64,000 bases of DNA. Origin: Allosaccharopolyspora coralli. Lineage in GTDB: Bacteria; Actinomycetota; Actinomycetes; Mycobacteriales; Pseudonocardiaceae. Of this stretch, positions 47,253 through 56,133 are shown piece by piece. The number at the start of each line of letters is the position of its first letter. Positions within the stretch are counted from its first letter, which is position 1. The translations under genes were made by a program, and so were the position numbers. The stretch is taken from contig NZ_CP045929.1 in NCBI RefSeq assembly GCF_009664835.1, forward strand, positions 1,674,001-1,738,000, written 5' to 3'. The notes under the pieces are model-generated. The model saw only the letters and a list, made by a program, of their open reading frames with translations. It did not search any database and was not told the DNA's origin.

Positions 47253-47471
47253 TCAGAGGGGCATTTTGGATCTTGGATGGGTGGTCCGGTACCGCCGCCC
47301 CAGTTCGCGCCTCGCGGCGTTGGGGACCTCTTGAGTACCAGGCCGTAAGCGGCGAGAACCCCTGCCTTGCGCGGCACGAACTGGAACGCCGGAGCCCCTC
47401 ACCCTTCCGAGGCTGGTCACGTGTGACCGTGCCCTACGGGCACAAAAGCCAGTCCCAAAATGACCTCTCAG
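47253..47471 (+). repeat. Dispersed repeat family A, long copy 4b
   Basis: Full-length copy (219 bp), the closest match to copy 1: GGTCCGGTACCGCC, CAGTTCGCGCCTCGCGGCG, CCTGCCTTGCGCGGCACGAA, GAACGCCGGAG, GTGCCCTACGGGCAC. Ends CTCAGAG/CTCTCAG. It runs into the 3' end of the Uma2 gene. Together with 4a and the palindrome it fills 46971-47467. Confidence 0.88.
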
Positions 47472-48052
47472 GGGCGAAGGGAGGCGAGGTCGATGTCGAG
47501 CGGGGCCGGGCACGCGGTGATCCGCACGACGCCCTCTCGGGCGTCCGCGCTGGACTCGACGTGGTAGCCGTCGTCGCCCAGCCGGTACGCGATGAGCTCG
47601 ACCGGCCCATGCTCGTCCTGCTCGATGCTCCAGAAAAACTCGATACCGCCGTCGGCGTACGCGTCGTGCTTGGCGCGCCGTTCGCTGAAGGTGTTACCCG
47701 GTGACCAGATCTCACCGGCCAACAGCACATCCTCGGGCCGGAACGAGGTGGCGTCCGGCGGGCGGTTGAGGACCGCGAAGTCCGGAATGAGGGCGTGGCG
47801 GCCGCGTGTGCTGAGAGCGACGCCGATCCCTCCCAACACGTACAGATCGGACCGGCCTGAGGTCTCCATCGACTCCGTCAACGTTCGGATCAGCTTGGTG
47901 CTCGCCCACTGGTGTGGGCCGCCGGGCGGTGGTGACACGAGCCAGTGCCCTCCGAGCAGCTCCAGGCGCGTGCCGTCGCCCCGCTCGGGCAGCGCGTGCC
48001 AGTCGGCGACCGTGAACGGGCCCAGCTCGTCGTTAAGCAGAGCAGTCACCAC
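47468..48052 (-). CDS. Uma2-family (DUF820) putative endonuclease
   Basis: 194 residues. PD-(D/E)xK-like core visible as LIPDFAVL, LLAGEIWSPGN and RRAKHDAYADGGI, which fits Uma2 proteins; the usual catalytic line D...E-x-K is present in altered spacing. Biological role unsettled (often high-copy in cyanobacteria and actinobacteria). Start is one of two adjacent GTG codons after GAGAGG. Confidence 0.8.
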   Translation of the reverse strand: MVTALLNDELGPFTVADWHALPERGDGTRLELLGGHWLVSPPPGGPHQWASTKLIRTLTESMETSGRSDLYVLGGIGVALSTRGRHALIPDFAVLNRPPDATSFRPEDVLLAGEIWSPGNTFSERRAKHDAYADGGIEFFWSIEQDEHGPVELIAYRLGDDGYHVESSADAREGVVRITACPAPLDIDLASLRP

Positions 48053-48121
48053 GTACCGCCTCTCTGTGATCACTCGAAGTCTGCCGGAAACGGGACAGTC
48101 GCAACCGGGATTCAGCCCGAT

Positions 48122-48184
48122 CGCTCTACCCACGATAGAGCGAAGCGGGGTTGGTGCGCACACGACGCACCAACCCCGCTTCGC
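48122..48184 (-). terminator. Double hairpin terminator of fadAB
   Basis: A perfect 19-bp stem (GCGAAGCGGGGTTGGTGCG with its complement, seven-base loop, 48140-48184) starts 48 bp after the fadB stop; a second 7-bp hairpin CGCTCTA/TAGAGCG follows at 48122-48142. Confidence 0.85.
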
Positions 48185-48231
48185 GGTCGGCCCGGCCGCC
48201 CCGCCACGGTGTCGGCCGGGCACGGCTCGGG

Positions 48232-50319
48232 TCAGGCGGGAACCGAGGCGGCCCCCACCGGCAGGAAGCGCGTGCCGTTGACCCGCTCGGAGACACCCGC
48301 ACGGTCCAGGTACGGGGTGATGCCGCCGAGCCAGAACGGCCAGCCGGCCCCGAGGATCATGCACAGGTCGAGATCCTGCGCCTCGGCGACCACGCCCTCG
48401 TCGAGCATGATCCGCGCCTCTTGGGCGAGTGCCTCCAGCGCGCGGTCCCGGACCTGCTCCTCGGTCGACGGTGAGTCGCCCGGCTGCCACAGGGCGTCGA
48501 CCTCGGGATCGATCTTGCCGTCGGCGTCCCACACGGCCGTCTTGCCCGCGTCGACGAACCGCTGCAGGTTCTCGCTGAGCCCGTAGCGCTCGGGGTAGGC
48601 GGCGTGCATCGTCTCGTTGACGTGCTGGGCGACCGCCGGTCCGACGAGCTGCAACAACACCAGCGGGCTCATCGGCAGGCCCAGCGGCGTCAGTGCTCTG
48701 TCGGCCACGTCGAACGGCGTGCCCTCGTCGATCGCCGCGATGATCTCGCCCATGAACCGGGTCAGCAGCCGGTTCACCACGAACGCCGGGGCGTCCTTGA
48801 CCAGCACGCAGGACTTCTTGAGCTTCTTGCCGACGCCGAAGGCGGTCGCCAGGGCCGCGTCGTCGGTGGCGCCACCGCGCACGATCTCCAACAGCGGCAA
48901 CACGGCGACCGGGTTGAAGAAGTGGAACCCGACGACCCGCTCCGGGTGCCGCAGCTGCGAAGCCATCTCGGTGATCGACAGCGACGAGGTGTTCGTGGCC
49001 AGGATCGTCTCCGCGGCCACGTGCTGCTCGAGCTCGGCGAAGACCTTCTGCTTGACCGTCATCTCCTCGAACACGGCTTCGATGACGAAGTCCGCGTCCG
49101 CGAACGCGGCCTTGTCCAGCGAACCCGACACCAGCGCCTTGAGCCGGTTCGTCGCGTCCGGAGACAACCGGCCCTTCAGGGCCAGCTTGTCGATCTCGCC
49201 GTGGATGTACTCGACACCCTTGTCGATGCGGTCCTGGTCGATGTCGGTGATGACGACCGGGACCTCGAGCCTGCGCACGAACAGCAGCGCGAGCTGACCG
49301 GCCATGAGGCCCGCTCCGACCACGCCGACCTTCTTGACGTCGCGGGCCAGCGACTTGTCCGGTGCTCCCGCCGGACGCTTGGCGCGCTTCTGAGTGAGGT
49401 CGAACGAGTACAGGCCCGCCCGCAGCTCGTCGGTCATGATCGCGTCCGCCAGCGACTCGGTCTCGGCGGCGTAGCCGGCGTCGAGGTCGTTGTTGCGGGC
49501 CATGTCGATGAGCTCGACCGTGCGGGTGACCGCAGGAGAGGCGCCCTGGGTCTTGGAGGAGACCAGTTCCCGAGCACGGGCCACCGCGTCGTCCCAGCCC
49601 TGACCCCGGTCGATCTCCGGGCGCGGCACCTGCTGGCTGCCGCCGACGACGCGGGTCGCCCACCGTACCGACTCCTCGAGGAAGTCCGGCGACTCGAGCA
49701 GCACGTCGAAGACCCCGAGTTCGGTGGCCTTCGCCGGGTTGAGCATCTTGTTCTGGTTCAGCGCGTTCTCGACGATCACCGTCACCGCGGCGTCCGGGCC
49801 GATGAGGTTCGGCAGCAGCTGGGTGCCGCCCCACCCCGGGAACAACCCCAGGAAGCACTCGGGGAAGGCGATCGCGGCCGCGCCGGTGGACACCGTCCGG
49901 TAGTGGCAGGACAGCGCCAACTCCAGGCCACCGCCCATCGCCGCTCCGTTGACGAACGCGAACGTGGGGATCGTCGACTCGGTGAGCCGCCGGAACACGT
50001 CGTGGCCGGCCTGGGCGATCTCGTGCGCCTGGGCCCGCTCGGTGATCTGGCCGATGCCCGAGAGGTCGGCCCCGACGGCGAACACGAACGGCTTGCCGGT
50101 GACGGCGATCGCCGCAGGCTCGGCCGCGAAGGCCTGGTCCAGGGCGGCGTTCAGGCTGGCCAGACCACCCGGGCCGAACGTCGAGGGTCGGGTGTGGTCG
50201 TGGCCGTTGTCGAGTGTGATCAGCGCGAGCGTGCCCGTCAGGCCGGGGACGTCGATCAGGCGCGTGAACGCCTGGGTGACGACCTCGTCGGGGAACTGCG
50301 CGATGTCCTGGGTACTCAC
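48232..50319 (-). CDS. fadB: Fatty-acid oxidation enzyme FadB: enoyl-CoA hydratase/3-hydroxyacyl-CoA dehydrogenase
   Basis: 695 residues. N-terminal crotonase fold with oxyanion motif MGGGLELALSCHY; C-terminal NAD-binding domain (VGVVGAGLMAGQLA) with catalytic region GFHFFNPV and two 3HCDH helical domains. Catalyses two steps of beta-oxidation. The NAD motif GAGLMAG differs from the usual GAGxMGxG, as in a distinct actinobacterial clade. GTG start overlaps the fadA stop (GTGA). Confidence 0.93.
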   Translation of the reverse strand: MSTQDIAQFPDEVVTQAFTRLIDVPGLTGTLALITLDNGHDHTRPSTFGPGGLASLNAALDQAFAAEPAAIAVTGKPFVFAVGADLSGIGQITERAQAHEIAQAGHDVFRRLTESTIPTFAFVNGAAMGGGLELALSCHYRTVSTGAAAIAFPECFLGLFPGWGGTQLLPNLIGPDAAVTVIVENALNQNKMLNPAKATELGVFDVLLESPDFLEESVRWATRVVGGSQQVPRPEIDRGQGWDDAVARARELVSSKTQGASPAVTRTVELIDMARNNDLDAGYAAETESLADAIMTDELRAGLYSFDLTQKRAKRPAGAPDKSLARDVKKVGVVGAGLMAGQLALLFVRRLEVPVVITDIDQDRIDKGVEYIHGEIDKLALKGRLSPDATNRLKALVSGSLDKAAFADADFVIEAVFEEMTVKQKVFAELEQHVAAETILATNTSSLSITEMASQLRHPERVVGFHFFNPVAVLPLLEIVRGGATDDAALATAFGVGKKLKKSCVLVKDAPAFVVNRLLTRFMGEIIAAIDEGTPFDVADRALTPLGLPMSPLVLLQLVGPAVAQHVNETMHAAYPERYGLSENLQRFVDAGKTAVWDADGKIDPEVDALWQPGDSPSTEEQVRDRALEALAQEARIMLDEGVVAEAQDLDLCMILGAGWPFWLGGITPYLDRAGVSERVNGTRFLPVGAASVPA

Positions 50320-51581
50320 TTCGCGTCCCCTCCGTTCCCGGTGAAGTGCGGGTTCTCCCAGATCACGGTGCCGCCCATGCCGAAGCCGACGCACATCGTC
50401 GTGATGCCGTACCGCACGTCGGGGCGCTCGGCGAAGTGTCGCGAGAGCTGGGTCATGAGGCGGACACCGGACGACGCCAGCGGGTGGCCGCAGGCGATCG
50501 CACCGCCCCACGGGTTCACCCGCGGGTCGTCGTCGGCGATGCCGAAGTGTTCCAGGAAGGCCAGCACCTGCACCGCGAACGCCTCGTTGATCTCGAACAG
50601 ACCGATGTCGTCGATGCTCAGGCCCGCGCGCTCCAGCGCCCGCTCGGTGGACGGAACCGGTCCGACACCCATCACCTCGGGCTCGACGCCGGCGAACGCG
50701 TAGCCGACGAGCCGCATCCCGACCGGCAGGCCCAGCTCGGCCGCGGTGTCCGCGTCGGCGATGAGGCAGCCGGTGGCTCCGTCGTTGAGACCCGCGGCGT
50801 TGCCCGGCGTCACGCGACCGTGTGGGCGGAACGGCGTCTTCAGGCCCGCGAGGTCGTCGGCGGTGGTACCCGGGCGCGGCGGCTCGTCCGCGGTCGCCAG
50901 GCCCCACCCCTGCTCGGCGGAACGGGTGGACACCGGGACGAGGTCCGGGCTGATCTTGCCCGCGGTGGCCGCGTCGTCGTAGCGCTGCTGGCTCAGCGCC
51001 GCGTAGGCGTCGGTGCGGTCCTTGGTCAGCGAGGGATAGCGGTCGTGCACGTTCTCCGCGGTGGAGCCCATGACGAGCGCGGAGGAGTCGACGATCTTGT
51101 CGGAGACGAAGCGCGGGTTCGGGTCGGCGCCCTCGCCCATCGGGTGGTTGCCCATGTGCTCGACGCCGCCTGCGATGGCGATGTCGTAGGCACCGAAGGC
51201 GATGCCGCTGGCCACCGTCGTCACCGCCGTCATCGCGCCCGCGCACATGCGGTCGATGGCGAAGCCGGGGACGGATTTCGGGAGCCCGGCCAGCAGCGCG
51301 GCGCTGCGGCCGATCGTCATGCCCTGGTCGCCGGTCTGGGTGGTGGCGGCCAGCGCGACCTCGTCGAGCCGCTCCGGCGGCAGGTCGGGGTTGCGGCGCA
51401 GCAGTTCGCGGATGACGTTGACGGCCATGTCGTCGGCGCGGGTCTCGGCGTACTGGCCCTTCGGACCGGCCTTGCCGAACGGCGTGCGGACGCCGTCGAC
51501 GAAGACCACGTCCCGGACAGCCCGCGCGCTGGTGCCCGATCGGGCGCTCGTGTCGGCTGCTGCCGACGCGGGTGCGGCCAC
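50316..51581 (-). CDS. fadA: Acetyl-CoA acyltransferase (3-ketoacyl-CoA thiolase) FadA
   Basis: 421 residues with the thiolase motifs: nucleophile Cys in MCAGAMTAV, NEAFAVQ, GHPLASSG and CVGFGMGG. Last step of beta-oxidation. A 20-residue Ala/Ser-rich N-terminal extension precedes the fold. GTG start with GAGGAG upstream; first gene of the fadA-fadB operon behind a twin palindromic operator. Confidence 0.94.
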   Translation of the reverse strand: MAAPASAAADTSARSGTSARAVRDVVFVDGVRTPFGKAGPKGQYAETRADDMAVNVIRELLRRNPDLPPERLDEVALAATTQTGDQGMTIGRSAALLAGLPKSVPGFAIDRMCAGAMTAVTTVASGIAFGAYDIAIAGGVEHMGNHPMGEGADPNPRFVSDKIVDSSALVMGSTAENVHDRYPSLTKDRTDAYAALSQQRYDDAATAGKISPDLVPVSTRSAEQGWGLATADEPPRPGTTADDLAGLKTPFRPHGRVTPGNAAGLNDGATGCLIADADTAAELGLPVGMRLVGYAFAGVEPEVMGVGPVPSTERALERAGLSIDDIGLFEINEAFAVQVLAFLEHFGIADDDPRVNPWGGAIACGHPLASSGVRLMTQLSRHFAERPDVRYGITTMCVGFGMGGTVIWENPHFTGNGGDAK

Positions 51582-51623
51582 GGCGTGCTCCTCACTGAGT
51601 TGTGGACGACGGCCGGGTCTCGC

Positions 51624-51668
51624 TACCGGCCGGTAACCGCAACCTTAGCGGATATTACCGGTCGGTAA
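51624..51668 (-). promoter_or_regulatory. fadAB promoter with two palindromic operators
   Basis: Two near-identical palindromes, TACCGGCCGGTA (51624-51635) and TTACCGGTCGGTAA (51655-51668), 32 bp centre to centre, about three helix turns. A -10-like TAATAT on the minus strand (51657-51652) overlaps the second. The half site TTACCG and the layout fit a TetR-type repressor; no regulator gene is adjacent. Confidence 0.7.
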
Positions 51669-51768
51669 CCACGGGGCTCACCGTGTCGAGTGCCTCACAA
51701 CCACCCGCTCGATGAATGAGAGGTCGCGCGGGTTGGCCCCCGTCACCCCGTACGCATCACGACCATCG

Positions 51769-51867
51769 GCGGGTTCTCAGCGCCCTCCTCGCGAGGAGGG
51801 CGATTTCGTTGCGTAGGTGGCTACTCGAGAAAGCGATCCCGCAGCGAGGAGGGCGCTGAGAATCCGC
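51769..51867. repeat. Long inverted repeat element between rnd and fadA
   Basis: Arms of 24 bp (51769-51792 and 51844-51867) with one mismatch around a 51-bp spacer, plus an inner 22-bp perfect palindrome CGCCCTCCTCGCGAGGAGGG at 51781-51802 (last two bases CG omitted here). Could terminate rnd transcription or be a small mobile relic. The rest of 51582-51902 holds only the fadA promoter. Confidence 0.8.
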
Positions 51868-51902
51868 TACCCGACCCACCCGGGAAACTTTCTGAGGAGT
51901 TC

Positions 51903-53147
51903 TTACGGGGCCTCGGCGTGCAGAGCCTTGCTGAGGGCGGGAGCGGTGAGCCCGATCTGCCACTCCCGGGCGCCCCGTTCGCGCAGGGCACGCTCGACGC
52001 CGGGTACGTCGATCTCCACCGGAGGCTCCCAGCACAGTCGGCGGAGGAGATCGGGGAGCAGGATGTTCTCGGTTGGAACCGCGTGCTGCTCGGCGATGTC
52101 GGCGAGCGCGCCGCGGGCAGCGGACAGTCGCGCCGCCGCTGCAGGATCGCGGTCCCCCCACCGGTTCGCCGGAGGCGGGCCCTCGTGCGTCGTTCCCACG
52201 TCGGGTAGTTCGTCGTTCGGGAGCCGGCGTGCGTCCTTGAGGGCCTTGGTCCACAGGCTCGCCCGGCGGCGTTGCTGCTTTCCGCCGAAGACCGGCAGCG
52301 CGGTGAGTTCGGCATCCGTCTTCGGGTCCGACTGCGCGGCCTGGACGATCGCCGAATCCGGCAGGACCCGCCCGGGCGCGGTGTCGCGTTCCCTGGCGAG
52401 CTCGTCACGGGCCTCCCACAAGGCGCGGACGGACGCGAGCTGACGTGGCTTGCGGATGCGGTGGATTCCCGATGTGCGCCGCCACGGCTCGGTGCGCGCC
52501 CGCGGGGGCGGTGCCAGGCGCACCGCCTCGAACTCTTCCTCGGCCCAGGCCAGCTTGCCCTGTTCGATCAGTTCCTCGCGCATCGCGTCCCGCAGGTCGA
52601 CCAGCAGCTCGACGTCCAGTGCCGCGTAGACCAGCCAGGACTCCGGCAACGGGCGCCGGGACCAGTCGGCGGCGCTGTGCCCCTTCTCGAGGCGGTAGCC
52701 GAGCATGCGCTCGACCAGTGCGCCGAGCGACACGCGGTCGAATCCGGCGAGACGGCCCGCGAGTTCGGTGTCGAACAGTCGCTGTGGAATCAGGTCGAGC
52801 TCGGCCAGACACGGCAGGTCCTGCGAGGCGGCGTGCAGCACCCACTCGGTGTCCGCGACCGCCGTGACCAGCGGATCGAGCTGTCCGGCCAGGGCGATCG
52901 GATCGATGAGTGCCGTGCTCGTGCCGGTGCGACGCACCTGCACCAGGTAGGCGCGCTGCGAGTACCGATAGCCGGAGGCCCGCTCGGTGTCGACCGCGAC
53001 AGGGCCGTTGCCTGCGGCCAGTTCCGCGGCGGCCTCCCGGAGCGCTTCCGGCGTGTCGACCACGGCCGGCACGCCATCGGGCGGCTCGGTCAACAGCACC
53101 GGTTCGGGATGATCGGGCCCGGCGGCCTCGGAGAATGCGGCGTCCAC
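51903..53147 (-). CDS. rnd: Ribonuclease D
   Basis: 414 residues: DEDD 3'-5' exonuclease with VAVDTERASGYRY, QDLPCLAEL, FDTELAGRL and VYAALDVELL (DEDDy type), then an HRDC domain and a C-terminal region. Processes tRNA and other stable RNA 3' ends. GTG start. Neighbour of DUF3000 and hemE as in mycobacteria. Confidence 0.92.
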   Translation of the reverse strand: MDAAFSEAAGPDHPEPVLLTEPPDGVPAVVDTPEALREAAAELAAGNGPVAVDTERASGYRYSQRAYLVQVRRTGTSTALIDPIALAGQLDPLVTAVADTEWVLHAASQDLPCLAELDLIPQRLFDTELAGRLAGFDRVSLGALVERMLGYRLEKGHSAADWSRRPLPESWLVYAALDVELLVDLRDAMREELIEQGKLAWAEEEFEAVRLAPPPRARTEPWRRTSGIHRIRKPRQLASVRALWEARDELARERDTAPGRVLPDSAIVQAAQSDPKTDAELTALPVFGGKQQRRRASLWTKALKDARRLPNDELPDVGTTHEGPPPANRWGDRDPAAAARLSAARGALADIAEQHAVPTENILLPDLLRRLCWEPPVEIDVPGVERALRERGAREWQIGLTAPALSKALHAEAP

Positions 53148-53271
53148 GGGTACCAGACCTTACGTGGTCGGATCGGTCCGTGGTGCCGACCGGCCGAGCT
53201 CGGCGAGCCGATCACGTGGACGTCGAGGCGGGTCCGGCGGGGCACGCACCCCGCCGGACCGCCTCAACGGA

Positions 53272-53988
53272 TTACCGGATGACGCCCGCGCGCATGGCCA
53301 ACGCGACCATCTGCGCCCGGTCTCCCGTACCCAGCTTTCGGCCGATCCGGGACAAGTGGCTCTTGACCGTGAGTGCGGAGAGGCTCAGTGCCTCACCGAT
53401 CTCCTTGTTGGATCGACCATCGGCGACGAGTTGCAGTACTTCGACCTCGCGTCCGGACAGTTCGCGGGGCGTGTTGTCCGTCCCAGGGACCCTGGTTCCT
53501 GCGGCGAGGACCGGGGCCACGCTGGGATCGGCATACACGCCGCCGTCGAGTACGCGGCGCACGCCGTCGGTGACGACCATCGGCGAGGCCGACTTCAGCA
53601 GGTAGGCCTGGGCGCCTGCCTGGAAGGCGGCCCGTACCGCGTACGGGTCGTCGGACGACGCGAGCACCACCACTCGCGGCCAGCCCTGGGAACGGAGTTC
53701 CGTCACCAGGTCGATGCCGGTCCCGTCGGGGAGTCCGAGATCGAGAATGGCGAGGTCGCACGGACCGGTGGCCAGAGCGCGTGCTCTGGCCTCGGCCATG
53801 GATGCGGCCTCGTGCACCGTGCCGGCGCCCATCTGCAACATCCGGGCGGCGATGGCCTCCCGGAGCAACGGATGGTCGTCGACCACGAGCACCGTGAACA
53901 GCTCTTCCCGCGGATGCGGGACCATGTTGGCCGGCAAGGTGCCGGCTGGCGTGGTTCGAGCGGCCTGACCTAAGCCGACGGCAGCCAC
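53272..53988 (-). CDS. NarL/LuxR-family response regulator, orphan
   Basis: 238 residues with a 30-residue N-terminal extension, receiver domain (VVDDH, Asp in LAILDLGLPDG, Lys in YLLKSASP) and a LuxR helix-turn-helix (LSGREVEVLQLVADGRSNKE). No kinase adjacent. GTG start after GGGAGG. Inserted between rnd and DUF3000. Confidence 0.9.
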   Translation of the reverse strand: MAAVGLGQAARTTPAGTLPANMVPHPREELFTVLVVDDHPLLREAIAARMLQMGAGTVHEAASMAEARARALATGPCDLAILDLGLPDGTGIDLVTELRSQGWPRVVVLASSDDPYAVRAAFQAGAQAYLLKSASPMVVTDGVRRVLDGGVYADPSVAPVLAAGTRVPGTDNTPRELSGREVEVLQLVADGRSNKEIGEALSLSALTVKSHLSRIGRKLGTGDRAQMVALAMRAGVIR

Positions 53989-54034
53989 GTCACTACCTCC
54001 CTGGAGTCGGTCGTGCCCCCCGACCGGCACCGGG

Positions 54035-54074
54035 ACTTTCGGCCAATCAGCCGCGCCACTGATCGACCGAAAGT
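54035..54074. promoter_or_regulatory. Inverted repeat upstream of the orphan response regulator
   Basis: Imperfect 16-bp arms beginning ACTTTCGG around an eight-base spacer, about 50 bp upstream of the start. Possible operator. The remaining 53989-54338 is gene-free and relatively A+T-rich around 54110-54240, consistent with a promoter. Confidence 0.4.
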
Positions 54075-54338
54075 GGTGTCGTCGGAAGGAGCGTAACCGC
54101 CCGAGCGGGTCAGTGGGACGATCAATCGGGTATCTGTTCCAAATGAGTTGTGATGAATCCTGGTCGAGATCACTCGAACGGGTGGCAATTGGCGTGGCCT
54201 GTAACGCAGGAGCGCACCGTGAACGACACACACCGTCACGATCTTCGATTCGCGTTGAAGTCTCGCGTTCGCGTGGGTGCCTGAGACGTGAGACAGCGCC
54301 TCCGGCGTCGCTCTGACGCTCGCGTCCCGGCATGACGG

Positions 54339-54917
54339 TCAGTCGCGTCGAGCGCTCTCGGCGGTCCGCTGCGGGATGATCGACACGCCCTCGGGTGGAA
54401 GCCCGGCCGCGCTGACGATCAGGTCGTGGAAGGCCGATGCGTGTGGCTCGAGTCCGTCGTCCAGCGGGGTCCACGAGCCACGCAGCTCCAGATCGTGGCT
54501 GCGCGGCGGTCCGCTGATCGCGCCGAACCGCGCCGACGACGTCAAGGTCACCGTCCCGCCCAGCGCCGTGTACGTCGCCTCTCGGTCCTCCAGGGCGTCG
54601 GTGAGCCACGACCAGCCCACGGGGGGCAGCAGCGGGTCGGCGGCCAGTTCCGGATCCAACTCGGCGCGCAGATAGACGACGAGGCGCAACGTCGACTGCC
54701 AGGTCTCTTCGCCGTCCGGGTCGTGCAGCAACACCAACCGCGCCGTGACCAGTTCTCCCGAGGGGCCTTCCGCCTCGGCGGCCTGGGCGAACGAGAAGGG
54801 GGCCAACCGCTTCGGTGCCTTGACCTCCGAGAGGTCGATCTCGGCACGCACGTCTGCAGACCTCAACGTGGCCACGGCCTGTTGGAACACCACGGGAGTT
54901 GCCGCCATGTCGGTCAC
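54339..54917 (-). CDS. DUF3000-family protein
   Basis: 192 residues, soluble, conserved next to rnd and hemE in actinobacteria (Rv2680). Function unknown. GTG start chosen because a -10 box TACAGT lies exactly six bases upstream; an internal ATG three codons later is the alternative. Confidence 0.85.
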   Translation of the reverse strand: MTDMAATPVVFQQAVATLRSADVRAEIDLSEVKAPKRLAPFSFAQAAEAEGPSGELVTARLVLLHDPDGEETWQSTLRLVVYLRAELDPELAADPLLPPVGWSWLTDALEDREATYTALGGTVTLTSSARFGAISGPPRSHDLELRGSWTPLDDGLEPHASAFHDLIVSAAGLPPEGVSIIPQRTAESARRD

Positions 54918-54923
54918 GCCGTG

Positions 54924-54929
54924 ACTGTA
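54924..54929 (-). promoter_or_regulatory. -10 hexamer of a leaderless DUF3000 promoter
   Basis: TACAGT on the minus strand, six bases, then GTG. Confidence 0.6.
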
Positions 54930-55044
54930 GGTCGCTGCCGGCGGGCAGTCCCGCAGGCACGCCGGGCTCCCTGTCGTATCGGCCCGTGGGGCTGATCGAG
55001 GTCGGCACCGGCGCCCACGGGCAGCGTGGGACGATGGCTCTGAG

Positions 55045-56133
55045 ATGACGAAACCCGCACCGGTCTCGCCTCGTCGGGACCTCACCGATGCCCCTCTGCT
55101 CGTGGCCGCCCGCGGTGGCGTCCCGGAGCACACGCCCGTCTGGTTCATGCGTCAGGCGGGGCGGTCTCTTCCCGAGTACCGGGCGGCGCGGGAGGGCGTG
55201 CCGATGCTGCAGGCGTGCCTGACTCCGGAGCTCGTCTGCGAGGTCACCGCCCAACCGGTTCGCAGGCACGGGGTCGACGCGGCGATCCTGTTCAGCGACA
55301 TCGTGCTCCCGCTGTACGCGGCCGGCGTCGGCCTGGACATCGTCGCGGGAACCGGTCCGGTCGTGGAGGACCCGGTGCGGTCGGCCGCCGAGGTCGCCGC
55401 GCTGCCCGAGCTGACACCGGAGCACGTCGCGAACGTCGGCGAGGCGATCCGGCTGCTGCTCACCGAACTCGGGAGCACTCCGCTGATCGGCTTCGCAGGC
55501 GCCCCGTTCACGCTCGCCTCGTATCTTGTGGAAGGCGGTCCGAGCCGCAATCACGAGCGGACCAAGGCGCTCATGCACGCCGAGCCGGAGACCTGGCACG
55601 CGCTGCTGGACAAGCTCGCAGGCACGGCGGTGACCTTCCTGCGGACGCAGATCGAGTCCGGAGTGGACGCGGTGCAGCTGTTCGACTCCTGGGCAGGTGC
55701 GTTGTCGTTGCGGGAGTACCGTGAATTCGTCGAGCCACACACGCGACGGATCTTCTCCGAGATCGCGCAGTCCGGCGGGCACGTGCCGAAGATCCACTTC
55801 GGGGTCGGCACCGGTGAGCTGCTCGGTGCGATGCGGACGACGGGAGCCGACGTGGTCGGCGTCGACTGGCGGGTGCCCCTCGACGTCGCCGCCGATCGGC
55901 TCGCGGCGGCAGCCCCGCACGCGCCTGCTCCGGTGGTCCAGGGCAACCTCGACCCGGCGGTGCTGTTCGCCGGTGAGGAAGCGGTGAGTCGTGAGGTGCG
56001 CCGGATCCTGGCTGAGGGCCGGGCGGCCGGAGGGCACCTGTTCAACCTCGGCCACGGAGTGCTGCCGACGACCGACCCCGGTGTGCTGACCCGCGTCGTC
56101 GAACTCGTGCACGCGGAGACCGCACGCCGGTGA
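55045..56133 (+). CDS. hemE: Uroporphyrinogen decarboxylase HemE
   Basis: Decarboxylates uroporphyrinogen III to coproporphyrinogen III. 362 residues with the signature [16 protein letters not shown] near residue 35, GFAGAPFT and FDSWAGALS. First of three haem genes; its stop overlaps the next start (GTGA). Confidence 0.96.
   Translation: MTKPAPVSPRRDLTDAPLLVAARGGVPEHTPVWFMRQAGRSLPEYRAAREGVPMLQACLTPELVCEVTAQPVRRHGVDAAILFSDIVLPLYAAGVGLDIVAGTGPVVEDPVRSAAEVAALPELTPEHVANVGEAIRLLLTELGSTPLIGFAGAPFTLASYLVEGGPSRNHERTKALMHAEPETWHALLDKLAGTAVTFLRTQIESGVDAVQLFDSWAGALSLREYREFVEPHTRRIFSEIAQSGGHVPKIHFGVGTGELLGAMRTTGADVVGVDWRVPLDVAADRLAAAAPHAPAPVVQGNLDPAVLFAGEEAVSREVRRILAEGRAAGGHLFNLGHGVLPTTDPGVLTRVVELVHAETARR

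Noticed and set aside
53148-53170. Leaderless promoter for rnd (TAAGGT upstream)
   Set aside because: Spacing to the GTG is nine bases, outside the pattern shared by the other genes.
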